From JBBSVE01 sp038233815 (GTDB taxonomy: Bacteria > Pseudomonadota > Alphaproteobacteria > Rhodobacterales > Rhodobacteraceae), in contig JBBSVE010000084.1 in the NCBI GenBank assembly GCA_038233815.1, positions 1 to 14,042 on the forward strand: a DNA stretch of 14,042 nt, in the 5' to 3' direction. Position numbers and translations under genes: made by a program. The notes beneath the pieces were generated by a model, which searched no databases, had not been told where the DNA came from, and was given only the letters and a program-made list of their open reading frames with translations. This document shows, one piece after another, positions 1-7,300 of the stretch (position 1 is the first letter of the stretch; each line of letters opens with the position of its first letter).

Positions 1-1
1 C

Positions 2-268
2 TTCATGAGTCATTTCATCGTGTTCGTGCTGGCATGCTTCATCGGCTTCTCGGTGATCTGGGGGGTGTCCCATTCGCTCCATACCCCGCTGATGGCGGTG
101 ACGAATGCGATATCGGGCATCGTGATCCTGGGCGCGCTTTTGCAGGTCGGATCGGGAAGCTGGCTCGTCGTGGTTCTGGCAGCGGTTGCCATTCTGATCG
201 CGACGATCAACATCGTCGGCGGCTTTATGGTGACGCGCCGGATGCTCGCCATGTTCCAGAAATCCTGA
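2..268 (+). CDS. pntA: NAD(P) transhydrogenase subunit alpha, C-terminal part (partial, 5' end outside window)
   Basis: This is the C-terminal membrane part of the alpha subunit of the proton-translocating NAD(P) transhydrogenase, which uses the proton motive force to drive hydride transfer from NADH to NADP+ in the inner membrane. The visible 88 or so residues form about three hydrophobic helices and contain the family stretch HTPLMAVTNAISG followed by GALLQ, then end in RRMLAMFQKS. The reading frame is open through the first base of the window, with a Phe codon before the ATG at 5. That Met-Ser aligns with an internal position of fused alpha subunits, so the ATG is probably not the start. 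The window cannot show whether the gene is the fused form (about 520 residues) or a separate short PntAB subunit. The pntB gene follows 13 nt downstream, which indicates one operon. Confidence 0.93.
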   Translation, partial: FMSHFIVFVLACFIGFSVIWGVSHSLHTPLMAVTNAISGIVILGALLQVGSGSWLVVVLAAVAILIATINIVGGFMVTRRMLAMFQKS

Positions 269-281
269 GGAGGCGACACGC

Positions 282-1709
282 ATGGGTCTGATAGCGGCAG
301 CCTACATCTCGGCGGCGGTCCTGTTCATCCTGAGCCTCGGCGGGCTTTCGGGACAGGAAAGCGCCAAGCGCGCGGTCTGGTATGGAATCGCGGGAATGGC
401 CATCGCAGTCATTGCCACGGTCTTTGCGCCGGGCGTCGGGCACTGGCCGGTCATACTGCTGACCATCGCCGTCGGGGCGGGGGCGGGCTACCAGATCGCC
501 ACCCGCGTCGCCATGACCGAGATGCCGCAACTGGTCGCGGCGCTCCATTCCTTCGTCGGGCTGGCGGCAGTTCTGATCGGCTACAACGCGCATCTGGAAC
601 TGATGGCGGTGCAGGCGATGGACCCGCTTGCGCGGGCCGAGCTGACCGGATTCGCGCAGGTGCTGGCGCACAAGGATCTGGTCGAGATCGCGATGCTGAA
701 CGTGGAGGTGTTCCTCGGCATCTTCATCGGTGCCGTGACCTTCACGGGGTCGGTGGTGGCCTTCGGCAAACTCGCGGGCCGGATCGACGGCAAGGCGGTG
801 AAGCTGCCGGGGGGGCACGCGCTCAATGCCGGGGCGGCGGCGCTGTCGGTGCTCCTGTTGATCTTCTACTTCAACGGGGCGGGGATCTGGGCGCTTTTGC
901 TGATGACGCTGCTCGCGTTCTTCATCGGCTATCACCTGATCATGGGGATCGGCGGCGCGGACATGCCGGTCGTCGTCTCCATGCTCAACAGCTATTCGGG
1001 CTGGGCGGCGGCGGCGATCGGCTTCACGCTGGGCAACGATCTGCTGATTGTGACCGGGGCGCTGGTCGGATCGTCGGGCGCAATCCTGAGCTACATCATG
1101 TGCAAGGCGATGAACCGTAGCTTCATCTCGGTGATCCTCGGCGGGTTCGGCGGCACGACCGGCCCCGCGATGGCGATCGAGGGCGAACAGTTGTCCATCG
1201 ACGCCGACGGCGTGGCGTCCGCGCTGAACGAGGCAGACAGCATCGTCATCATTCCGGGCTACGGCATGGCGGTGGCACAGGCGCAGCAAGCGGTGTCCGA
1301 ACTCACCCGCAAGCTGCGCGCAGCGGGCAAGACGGTGCGCTTTGCGATCCATCCCGTTGCCGGTCGCCTGCCGGGCCACATGAACGTGCTTCTGGCCGAG
1401 GCGCGCGTGCCTTACGACATCGTGATGGAGATGGACGAGATCAACGAGGACTTCCCCACGACCGACGTGGCCATCGTCATCGGCTCCAACGACATCGTGA
1501 ACCCGGCGGCAGAGGACGACCCCAACTCGCCCATCGCGGGCATGCCGGTGCTGCAATGCTGGAAGGCCAAGCAGGTCTTCGTCAGCAAACGCGGGCAGGG
1601 GACGGGCTATTCGGGGATCAAGAACCCGCTGTTCTACAAGGACAACACGCGGATGTTCTACGGCGATGCCAAGGAGTCTATCAACGCGTTGTTGCCGATG
1701 ATCGACTGA
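282..1709 (+). CDS. pntB: NAD(P) transhydrogenase subunit beta
   Basis: The beta subunit (475 aa, the usual length) supplies most of the proton-conducting membrane domain (domain II) and the NADP(H)-binding domain III. Residues 1-270 carry about nine hydrophobic segments. They include ALHSFVGLAA with His89, the equivalent of the proton-channel histidine of the E. coli beta subunit. Domain III starts near residue 300 and shows the family motifs GYGMAVAQAQ (326-335), RLPGHMNVLLAEA (362-374), GSNDIVNPA (401-409) and KRGQGTGYSGI (436-446). The start is supported by GGAGG at 269-273, nine nt before the ATG and directly after the pntA stop. With pntA it forms the enzyme that supplies NADPH for biosynthesis and redox defence. 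The TGA stop lies inside the first copy of a 15-bp tandem repeat. Confidence 0.97.
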   Translation: MGLIAAAYISAAVLFILSLGGLSGQESAKRAVWYGIAGMAIAVIATVFAPGVGHWPVILLTIAVGAGAGYQIATRVAMTEMPQLVAALHSFVGLAAVLIGYNAHLELMAVQAMDPLARAELTGFAQVLAHKDLVEIAMLNVEVFLGIFIGAVTFTGSVVAFGKLAGRIDGKAVKLPGGHALNAGAAALSVLLLIFYFNGAGIWALLLMTLLAFFIGYHLIMGIGGADMPVVVSMLNSYSGWAAAAIGFTLGNDLLIVTGALVGSSGAILSYIMCKAMNRSFISVILGGFGGTTGPAMAIEGEQLSIDADGVASALNEADSIVIIPGYGMAVAQAQQAVSELTRKLRAAGKTVRFAIHPVAGRLPGHMNVLLAEARVPYDIVMEMDEINEDFPTTDVAIVIGSNDIVNPAAEDDPNSPIAGMPVLQCWKAKQVFVSKRGQGTGYSGIKNPLFYKDNTRMFYGDAKESINALLPMID

Positions 1710-1780
1710 GGCCAAAGAGGCTGAGGCCTGAGAGACTGAGGCCTGAGAGACTGAGGCCAAAGAGGCTGAGGCCTGTGAGG
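1706..1780. repeat. Five tandem copies of a 15-bp repeat at the 3' end of pntB
   Basis: Five contiguous 15-mers begin at 1706, 1721, 1736, 1751 and 1766. All start with CTGAGGCC, or CTGAGGC plus one base. Copies 1 and 4 are identical (CTGAGGCCAAAGAGG), copies 2 and 3 are identical (CTGAGGCCTGAGAGA), and copy 5 is CTGAGGCCTGTGAGG, giving an A-B-B-A-C order. The array starts at the last base of the final pntB sense codon and contains its stop codon, so copy-number changes would leave the protein unaltered. It runs directly into the hairpin at 1776-1810. No spacer sequence separates the copies. Confidence 0.95.
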
Positions 1781-1810
1781 CTGGCCGGACACGTCGTCCG
1801 GCCAGCCTCA
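1776..1810. terminator. Perfect 15-bp hairpin between convergent pntB and VPLPA-CTERM genes; likely two-way terminator
   Basis: TGAGGCTGGCCGGAC (1776-1790) is followed by a 5-nt loop ACGTC and its exact reverse complement GTCCGGCCAGCCTCA (1796-1810). The stem is very GC-rich and sits 66 nt after the pntB stop and 10 nt after the stop of the opposing gene, so it could serve both transcripts. Neither side has a run of T, so it may be a processing or RNA-stability barrier rather than a textbook intrinsic terminator. The hairpin itself is certain; its role is inferred from placement. Confidence 0.75.
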
Positions 1811-1820
1811 GGTCTGCGGA

Positions 1821-2438
1821 TCAGGCCGCGCGCTTGCGCCGCTTGGCCGCGACGCCGCCGAGTGCGGCAAGGCCGAGACCGAGGAGCGGGAACGCCGCCG
1901 GAAGCGGAACCGGGGACACCGCGGGGCTGAAGTCCATGGTGGTCTGGATGCCCGCGCCGGGCGTCGTCTCATAGGCGTAGTCGAACAGTGTCAGGCCCGC
2001 CAATCGCGCGAAACCGAAGTGCGTGCCGTCGTCGAGCGCGAATTGCAGCGCCACGTAGCTGTCGGTGGGCGCATTGATCACGCCCGGCTCGGCGTAGGAC
2101 AGGAACGACGCAAGCAGGCTGTCGTCAAAAAACGGCGACCGGTCCGGATCGGTGAAGTAGGTCGTGGGCTTCGGCGGGTTGTTGAAGGGCGCACCGAGGC
2201 TCGCGATGGTGGCCGTCCCGCCCGTGGTGACCTGCGGCAGAGTCGAGAAGATGCCGTCGGACATCCCGGAGTTGCTGAACGTGTAGCTCGCGGTATTGTC
2301 GCCGAAGCTGATCGTGAAGGGGGTCTCCGAGAAGTCGGCGTTCGGGCTGAACCCGACCACGGCAGCGCCTGCACTGCCGACGGCCACGAGGAAGGCCGAG
2401 GCCGCGATACATCCGGCCCATGTCTTTTTGATTGTCAT
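1821..2438 (-). CDS. Secreted VPLPA-CTERM sorting domain protein of unknown function
   Basis: This 205-aa protein has three parts. A Sec signal peptide (MTIKK, then a hydrophobic run ending near GSAGA, about residues 1-25) is followed by a low-cysteine, Thr/Ser/Phe-rich middle of about 150 residues. A tripartite C-terminal anchor begins at residue 177: VPLPA, a hydrophobic helix PLLGLGLAALGG, and the basic tail KRRKR. This is the VPLPA-CTERM form of the PEP-CTERM signal, which in this bacterial family is processed by a dedicated exosortase (XrtD type) for surface display, often along with exopolysaccharide. The start was set at 2438, where GGGAGAG lies 5 nt upstream and the signal peptide begins properly; an upstream in-frame ATG would put 26 extra residues before it. 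No exosortase gene is in the window. The middle region was not recognised; a beta-rich fold is a guess. Confidence 0.85.
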   Translation of the reverse strand: MTIKKTWAGCIAASAFLVAVGSAGAAVVGFSPNADFSETPFTISFGDNTASYTFSNSGMSDGIFSTLPQVTTGGTATIASLGAPFNNPPKPTTYFTDPDRSPFFDDSLLASFLSYAEPGVINAPTDSYVALQFALDDGTHFGFARLAGLTLFDYAYETTPGAGIQTTMDFSPAVSPVPLPAAFPLLGLGLAALGGVAAKRRKRAA

Positions 2439-2522
2439 CGTTACTCTCCCAAAAGGATTCACACTTACGTGGAGCATTAACGATCTGTTCAGCAGAAAGG
2501 TTTCGAGAACCGACACGAAATT
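2439..2522 (-). promoter_or_regulatory. AT-rich leader upstream of the VPLPA-CTERM gene
   Basis: The 84 nt between the oppC-type permease stop and the VPLPA-CTERM start are clearly richer in A and T than anything nearby, and hold the ribosome binding site GGGAGAG. Such composition fits a promoter or regulated leader, but no good pair of -35/-10 boxes could be read. A short 5-bp GC stem (2530-2543) at the end of the permease gene is followed by a weak T-containing stretch, so the upstream operon may end here, though read-through is possible. Confidence 0.35.
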
Positions 2523-3443
2523 TTACCGCCCCCGGATTCGGGGATCGAGCGCATCCCTCAGACCGTCGCCGATGTAATTGATCGACAGGACCAGCGCCGA
2601 GAGGGCGATTGCGGGCCAGATCACCCGTTCGGGATTGAGGTTGATGTAAGGTAGCCCGTCGTTCAAAAGCCGCCCCCAGGTCGGGAAATCGGGCGGAAAG
2701 CCGAGGCCCAGAAAGCTCAGAGCGCTTTCGGTGATCACCGCGTTCGCGACGCCCAGCGTGGCCGAGACCATGATCGGCGACATCACGTTGGGCAATATGT
2801 GGCGCAGGATCATCCGGCGCGCCGGCGTGCCGATGGAGCGGGAGGCGAGCACGAACTCCTGCTCCTTCAGGGCCAGCACGTCGCCCCGCACGATCCGCGC
2901 GGTGTGCATCCAGGAGGTGGCACCGATCGCCACCACGATCAGGACGAAGATGCCGCCCTCGGGTCCGAAGGACAGGACCAGTGGCTCCCGGAACAAAAGC
3001 ACCATGAGCAGCAGCAGCGGCAGCAGCGGCAGTGCGAGGAACAGGTCGGTGAGCCGCATCAGCAGTCCGTCTACCTTCCGGAAATAGCCCGCGACGACGC
3101 CGATCTGCGTGCCCAGCAGCATCGAGAGCACCATGGCCGTCATGCCGACGGCGATGGTGATGCGTCCGCCGGTGAACAGCCGCGCCAGCATGTCGCGGCC
3201 GAGCTGGTCGGTGCCCAGCGGATGGGCCAGCGTCATGCCCTTGCCTCGCGCCCGGATATCGATAAGCCGCGGGTCCACCCCCCAGATGTGCGGCCCCAGA
3301 AAGACCGCCGCGAAGATGACGACGAGGATCACCGTGCCAGCCACCGCGCCCTTGTGGGTGCGGAACTGGTCCCACACGTCCCACCACTGGTTGCGCGGCG
3401 CCGCGGCGCGGGGTTCGGGAAGACCGGCCGGCGCGTCAGTCAT
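2523..3443 (-). CDS. Peptide-type ABC transporter permease, DppC/OppC family
   Basis: This is the second inner-membrane permease of a peptide/nickel-class ABC importer (306 aa, normal length). It has a short cytoplasmic N-terminus (1-30), a first helix (about 33-50), the OppC hallmark HPLGTDQLGRD (74-84), then five further helices. The EAA coupling loop near residues 197-224 (EFVLASRSIGTPARRMILRH) contacts the ATPases. It ends in DALDPRIRGR, the common C-terminal signature. Its start overlaps the end of the upstream permease gene by 8 nt, with GAGGA upstream, indicating coupled translation. It is the last gene of a five-gene minus-strand operon starting at 8330. Substrate cannot be read from the permease; a short peptide or N-acyl amino acid is inferred from the neighbouring hydrolases. 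Confidence 0.93.
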   Translation of the reverse strand: MTDAPAGLPEPRAAAPRNQWWDVWDQFRTHKGAVAGTVILVVIFAAVFLGPHIWGVDPRLIDIRARGKGMTLAHPLGTDQLGRDMLARLFTGGRITIAVGMTAMVLSMLLGTQIGVVAGYFRKVDGLLMRLTDLFLALPLLPLLLLMVLLFREPLVLSFGPEGGIFVLIVVAIGATSWMHTARIVRGDVLALKEQEFVLASRSIGTPARRMILRHILPNVMSPIMVSATLGVANAVITESALSFLGLGFPPDFPTWGRLLNDGLPYINLNPERVIWPAIALSALVLSINYIGDGLRDALDPRIRGR

Positions 3444-4443
3444 AACGGATCCTCGGATCGAGCACGCCGTAAAGCACGTCGGCGATCAGGTTGAAGAGCA
3501 CGATAAGCACCGCGAAGATGAACGAGATCGTGAGCACCATCGGCGCATCGTTGCCTTGGATCGACAGCAAAAGCTGCTGGCCAAGCCCGTTCACCTTGAA
3601 CACGTTCTCGGTGATGATCGCCCCGGTGAAAACGCTCGGCACCCCCAGTGCGATCACCGTGACGACCGGGATCATCGAGTTGCGCAGCACGTGCCGCAAA
3701 AGCACGACCGTCTCGCTCATCCCCTTTGCGCGCGCGGTCCGCACGTAATCCTGGCTCATGTTGTCGAGCATCGAGGCCCGCATGTAGCGGCTGATCTGGG
3801 CTGCGTTGTAGAGCGCCAGCACGAAGACCGGCATCACCATCTGGCGCACCTGTGCCCAGAAGCTCGCCCAGTCATGGACCACGAGCGTGGTGTCGTAGAT
3901 CGACGGGAACCAGTTCAGCCAGACCGAGAAGATGATGATGAGGAACACGCCCGTGACGAAGGTCGGAACCGAAAAGCCGATCATCGACACGAAGGTGCCC
4001 AACTGGTCGAACCACGAATATTGCCGGTAGGCGGAGACGATGCCGATGGGAATGGCGATCAGCACGCCCACGACATAGGCCGCGCCCACGACCTTCAGCG
4101 TCTGGGGCAGCCGCTCCGCGATGGTGTCGAACACCGGCGCGCGGGTCTGGAAGCTGATGATGCGCTGCTGACCGTCCGCGAGGTGGGTGTGGAAGACGGC
4201 GTCGATCCAGTAGGACGGCTCCACCACGAAGAGGTTGTAGAGCCAGAAGGCGTAGCGCACGTAGGCCGGCCGCCCCAGACCGAGCGAGAGGCGGATCTTC
4301 TCCTTCACCTCGGGCGGGATGGTCATCGGCATGTCGGCCAATGGGTCGCCGGGGGCCAGCTCCAGGATCATGAAGATCACGAGCGAGATGAACAGAAGCG
4401 TCGGAATGGCGATCAGCAGGCGACGGAGCGTGAAGGTCAGCAT
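3436..4443 (-). CDS. Peptide-type ABC transporter permease, DppB/OppB family
   Basis: This is the first inner-membrane permease of the importer (335 aa). Features in order are TM1 (about 9-30) ending in LAPGDP, a long periplasmic insert (about 33-105), five more helices, the EAA loop YVRTARAKGMSETVVLLRHV (233-252), and the terminal DVLYGVLDPRIRYD typical of OppB proteins. The start has GAGG about 8 nt upstream. It follows the binding-protein gene after a 104-nt gap holding two strong hairpins, and overlaps the next permease gene by 8 nt. It pairs with the OppC-type permease to form the translocation channel energised by the two ATPases encoded at 6245-8330. Confidence 0.94.
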   Translation of the reverse strand: MLTFTLRRLLIAIPTLLFISLVIFMILELAPGDPLADMPMTIPPEVKEKIRLSLGLGRPAYVRYAFWLYNLFVVEPSYWIDAVFHTHLADGQQRIISFQTRAPVFDTIAERLPQTLKVVGAAYVVGVLIAIPIGIVSAYRQYSWFDQLGTFVSMIGFSVPTFVTGVFLIIIFSVWLNWFPSIYDTTLVVHDWASFWAQVRQMVMPVFVLALYNAAQISRYMRASMLDNMSQDYVRTARAKGMSETVVLLRHVLRNSMIPVVTVIALGVPSVFTGAIITENVFKVNGLGQQLLLSIQGNDAPMVLTISFIFAVLIVLFNLIADVLYGVLDPRIRYD

Positions 4444-4489
4444 GGGATGCCTCGGATCGGATCGGGCCGGGATAGGCCTGATCTGCGGG

Positions 4490-4513
4490 GCGGGGGCCGG
4501 TCACGGCCCCCGC
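4490..4513 (-). other. Intercistronic hairpin, distal of two
   Basis: GCGGGGGCCG (4490-4499), loop GTCA, and CGGCCCCCGC (4504-4513) form a perfect 10-bp GC stem. It lies between the binding-protein stop and the permease start, inside the transcript. No T run follows in the direction of transcription. Such stems commonly protect the upstream binding-protein mRNA from 3' exonucleases or attenuate read-through; here that role is inferred from position. Confidence 0.6.
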
Positions 4514-4523
4514 AGGCGGGTGG

Positions 4524-4544
4524 GGAGGGGCGCGGGGCCCCTCC
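4524..4544 (-). other. Intercistronic hairpin, proximal of two
   Basis: GGAGGGGC (4524-4531), a 5-nt loop GCGGG, and GCCCCTCC (4537-4544) form a perfect 8-bp stem that begins 3 nt after the stop codon of the binding-protein gene. Together with the hairpin at 4490-4513 it makes a tandem pair that should limit permease expression relative to the binding protein. Confidence 0.55.
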
Positions 4545-4547
4545 GTC

Positions 4548-6248
4548 TCACTTGATCCGATACCAGTCCGCGGCATTCCACAACTCGGAATCCCAAGGAT
4601 CGAGGATCGCACCGCCGAGCGTGTTGGAATAGGCCGTCACGCGACCCCGGGCCACCAGCGGCAGGACCGAATAGCTGTCGATCGACAGCATCTCCGCCAG
4701 CTTGATCGACAGCTCCGCTCGTTTGTCCGGGTCGCCGGTCCGGTTCAGTTCCGCCACCAGCTTGTCATACTCCGGGTCGCAGTAGCGGTTGACGTTCTCG
4801 CCCTGCCACTGGGTTTCCGGCCGGGGCGCCTTGCCGCAGGTGCGCTCCGCCAGATAGCTCGCCGGATCGGTGCCGTCGAAGTTGTTGGCATACATTTCCG
4901 CGTCGGCATAAAAGCGCGGGAACGTGTCGGGGGAGCCGGGGTCGGACCCGAAGAAGACCGAGCCGGTGACGTTCTTCAGCTCCGTGTCCACGCCGACGTC
5001 GGACCACCACTGCTTGATAAGCGCCTGATAATCCTGCCGCACCGCGTTGGTGGAGGACTGGAACAGCAGGTGCAGCTTCATGCCGTCCTTCTCGCGCACG
5101 CCGTCGCCGCCGACTGTCCAGCCCGCCTCGTCGAGCAACTTCTTCGCGCCTTCGACATCCTGCGGAACGCAGCTCATGTCCTTGGAGGCAAAGCGTTCCG
5201 GCGCGGGGACCAGCGTGCAGGTCGTGCGGCCGAAGTCGCCGTATCCGATCTCCACCAGCGTTTCGCGGTCGATGGCTTTCGACAGCGCCTCGCGCACCTT
5301 GATGTCGGACAGGATCGGGTTGGGATGCTTGGCCGTCGCGCGCTCACCCTCGGGCAGGGACGGCGAGGCGTCGGTCATGTTGAGCTCGATCCGCTCCACC
5401 AGCGTGCCGAAAGCGACGTGGGCCTTGCCCTTGCCCGCGGCCTCCATGCCCTTGATGACATCGGGGGCAAGCTGCAGGTTCCAGGCGTAGTCGAACTCGC
5501 CCGTTTCCAGCACCGAGCGCGCGGCGGCCTCGGCGTCGCCGCCGCCCTTGAAGGTCACGGTGGCAAAATGCGGCTTGTCCGGCTCACGGTAGTTGGTGTT
5601 CGCCTCCAGCTCGATCACGTCGTTGGTGCGAAACTCCTTGACCGTGAAAGGTCCGGTGCCGATCGGGTTGAAGTTCTGCTCGGTGCATTGCGAGGCGCGG
5701 GTGCCGGTGCAATTCTCGAACTGCGCCTTCTGGAGGATCGGGGACTGCGCGCCCACCAGCGGGCCGTAGGGGTTCGGCTGCGGCTCCTTGAAGGTCACCT
5801 TCACCGTCAGGTCGTCGAGCGCCTCGACCTTGTCCACGCCTTCGTATTTGGAAAGCTGCGCGCAGCCGCCGTCGGGATCGGTGCAGTATTTCCAGGTGAA
5901 GACCGCGTCCGCGGACGTGAAAGGCGTGCCGTCGGACCACAGGACGCCCGGCTTCAGCTTCCAGGTGATCGTTTTCAGATCCTCCGAGACACCGCCGTTC
6001 GCGAGCGTCGGGATCTCGGTCACGAGCCACGGCACCAACTCTCCCGTCTCGTCGAAGCGGGCGAGGGGTTCGAGAACGAGCGAGGCTGCCTCCACGTCCT
6101 TGGTGCCGCCCGACAGGAACGGGTTCAGGATCGAGGGCGCCTGCCAGTAGATGATCCTGACGTTGCCGTCCGATCCGCGCTCGGCGAACGCCGCGGGGGC
6201 GAGGGCCAGCAGGGCTGCCGCGCCCATCAGGGGTGTCTTCCAGTTCAT
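4548..6248 (-). CDS. Periplasmic peptide-binding protein of ABC importer (SBP_bac_5 family)
   Basis: This 566-aa periplasmic solute-binding protein captures the substrate for the importer. A signal peptide covers about residues 1-22 (MNWKTPLMGAAALLALAPAAFA, cleavage after AFA). The mature part shows the family 5 pattern: VLEPLARFDETGELVPWLV, WKLKPGVLWSDGTPFTSADAVFTW, a central NPIGTGPFTVKEF, then KVREALSKAIDRE and AKKLLDEAGW. Eight cysteines occur in the mature protein, enough for up to four disulfides. The start at 6248 has AAGGAG 6 nt upstream and overlaps the preceding ATPase stop as ATGA; longer in-frame starts fall inside that ATPase gene. The family also binds oligopeptides, nickel, glutathione and opines, so the ligand is open; peptides or N-acyl amino acids fit the neighbours. 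Confidence 0.94.
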   Translation of the reverse strand: MNWKTPLMGAAALLALAPAAFAERGSDGNVRIIYWQAPSILNPFLSGGTKDVEAASLVLEPLARFDETGELVPWLVTEIPTLANGGVSEDLKTITWKLKPGVLWSDGTPFTSADAVFTWKYCTDPDGGCAQLSKYEGVDKVEALDDLTVKVTFKEPQPNPYGPLVGAQSPILQKAQFENCTGTRASQCTEQNFNPIGTGPFTVKEFRTNDVIELEANTNYREPDKPHFATVTFKGGGDAEAAARSVLETGEFDYAWNLQLAPDVIKGMEAAGKGKAHVAFGTLVERIELNMTDASPSLPEGERATAKHPNPILSDIKVREALSKAIDRETLVEIGYGDFGRTTCTLVPAPERFASKDMSCVPQDVEGAKKLLDEAGWTVGGDGVREKDGMKLHLLFQSSTNAVRQDYQALIKQWWSDVGVDTELKNVTGSVFFGSDPGSPDTFPRFYADAEMYANNFDGTDPASYLAERTCGKAPRPETQWQGENVNRYCDPEYDKLVAELNRTGDPDKRAELSIKLAEMLSIDSYSVLPLVARGRVTAYSNTLGGAILDPWDSELWNAADWYRIK

Positions 6249-7300
6249 GCGTGATCTCCTTGTTGGGGTCGGGTCATGGGGGCGCCGCCGGTTGGTCCGG
6301 CGGTCGTCGTGGGGTCGGGCTTCACGAAATGGCAGGCGACCCAGCGGCCGGGACGCACCTCGAGAAGCTCGGGGTCGGCATCGTGGCAGACCGGCTGCAC
6401 CTCGGGGCAGCGGGTGCAGAAATTGCAGCCCTTCGGCGGATTGGCGGGGGAGGGCACGTCGCCCTGAATGATGATCCGGCCGCGCGCGCCGTCCCTCAGC
6501 GGGTCCGGCTCCGGCACCGCCGACAGCAGCGCCTTGGCATAAGGATGGAGCGGATCGGCATAGAGCGGATCGCGCGGGCTGAGTTCTGCGAGCTTGCCCA
6601 GATACATCACCGCGACCCGGTCGGCGATATGGCGCACCATGCTCAGATCGTGGCTGATGAAAAGATAGGTAAGGCCCAGCCGGTCCTGCAGATCCTCCAG
6701 CAGGTTCACCACCTGCGCCTGAATGGACACGTCGAGCGCCGCGATCGGCTCGTCGCACACGATGAACTTCGGGTTCAGCGCCAGCGCCCGCGCGATCCCG
6801 ATGCGCTGGCGCTGGCCGCCCGAGAATGCATAGGGATAGCGGTTGGCGAAATCGCGGTTCAGCCCGACCTGATCCATCAGCTCATAGACCCGGGCGAGCT
6901 TGGCCGCGCGTCCCAGACCGGAATGTTCGTCCAAGGGCTCCGCGATGATCGCGGCGACGGTCATCCGGGGGTTGAGGCTCGCCTGCGGGTCTTGGAAGAC
7001 CATCTGCATCGTCGGGCGGGCGCGGCGCAGCGCCTCGGGCGAGAGGTCCGCGATGTCCTGCCCGTCGATCGTGACCGACCCGCCCGTGATTTCGTAAAGC
7101 CGCAAAAGAGCGCGCCCCACTGTGGACTTGCCGCAACCGGATTCGCCCACGAGGCCCAGCGTCTCGCCCGCGCGGATGTCAAAGCTGATGCCGTCTACCG
7201 CCTTCACGTCGCCGGTGTGGCGGCGTAGCAGGCCGGTGTGGATCGGGAACCACATCCTGAGATCGCGCACCTCGACCAGCGCGCGGGGCCCGTCAAGCAT
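6245..7300 (-). CDS. Peptide-type ABC transporter ATP-binding protein, DppF/OppF family
   Basis: This cytoplasmic ATPase (351 aa) drives the importer together with the OppD-type partner. Visible motifs are Walker A GESGCGKST (52-60), Q-loop VFQDPQASLNP (101-111), signature SGGQRQR (160-166), Walker B FIVCDEP (179-185), D-loop ALD and the H-loop His217. The C-terminal oligopeptide-transporter extension carries four cysteines (C292, C295, C298, C305) and a further one in ACHF (C323); four-cysteine clusters there bind an iron-sulfur cluster in related ATPases. The start at 7300 is chosen because ATGCTTGA overlaps the stop of the upstream ATPase by 8 nt and MLDGPRALVEVRDL fits family starts; a longer frame would add 25 Arg/Pro-rich residues inside the upstream gene. 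Its stop overlaps the binding-protein start by 4 nt. Confidence 0.94.
   Translation of the reverse strand: MLDGPRALVEVRDLRMWFPIHTGLLRRHTGDVKAVDGISFDIRAGETLGLVGESGCGKSTVGRALLRLYEITGGSVTIDGQDIADLSPEALRRARPTMQMVFQDPQASLNPRMTVAAIIAEPLDEHSGLGRAAKLARVYELMDQVGLNRDFANRYPYAFSGGQRQRIGIARALALNPKFIVCDEPIAALDVSIQAQVVNLLEDLQDRLGLTYLFISHDLSMVRHIADRVAVMYLGKLAELSPRDPLYADPLHPYAKALLSAVPEPDPLRDGARGRIIIQGDVPSPANPPKGCNFCTRCPEVQPVCHDADPELLEVRPGRWVACHFVKPDPTTTAGPTGGAPMTRPQQGDHA

Noticed and set aside
5..268. Complete small membrane protein starting at the ATG at 5
   Set aside because: The frame is open upstream to the window edge and the Met corresponds to an internal residue of the transhydrogenase alpha subunit.
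225..1760. Very long minus-strand open frame antisense to pntB (511 codons)
   Set aside because: It is rich in Arg, His, Asp and Gln with no recognisable domain, and lies opposite a clear, conserved gene. High third-position GC produces such antisense frames. Its repetitive start is only the 15-bp repeat read through.
1706..1780. CRISPR array or encoded pentapeptide-repeat protein
   Set aside because: The 15-bp units are contiguous with no spacers, too short for CRISPR, and the pentapeptide translations occur only in frames with no gene signals.
3109..4632. Long plus-strand open frame opposite the two permease genes
   Set aside because: Composition is typical of a shadow (His/Arg/Asp-rich), it has no ribosome site or motif, and both permeases underneath are unmistakable.
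5070..6254. Plus-strand open frame of 394 codons opposite the binding-protein gene
   Set aside because: No motif, His/Arg/Leu-rich, and antisense to a clear binding protein with a signal peptide.
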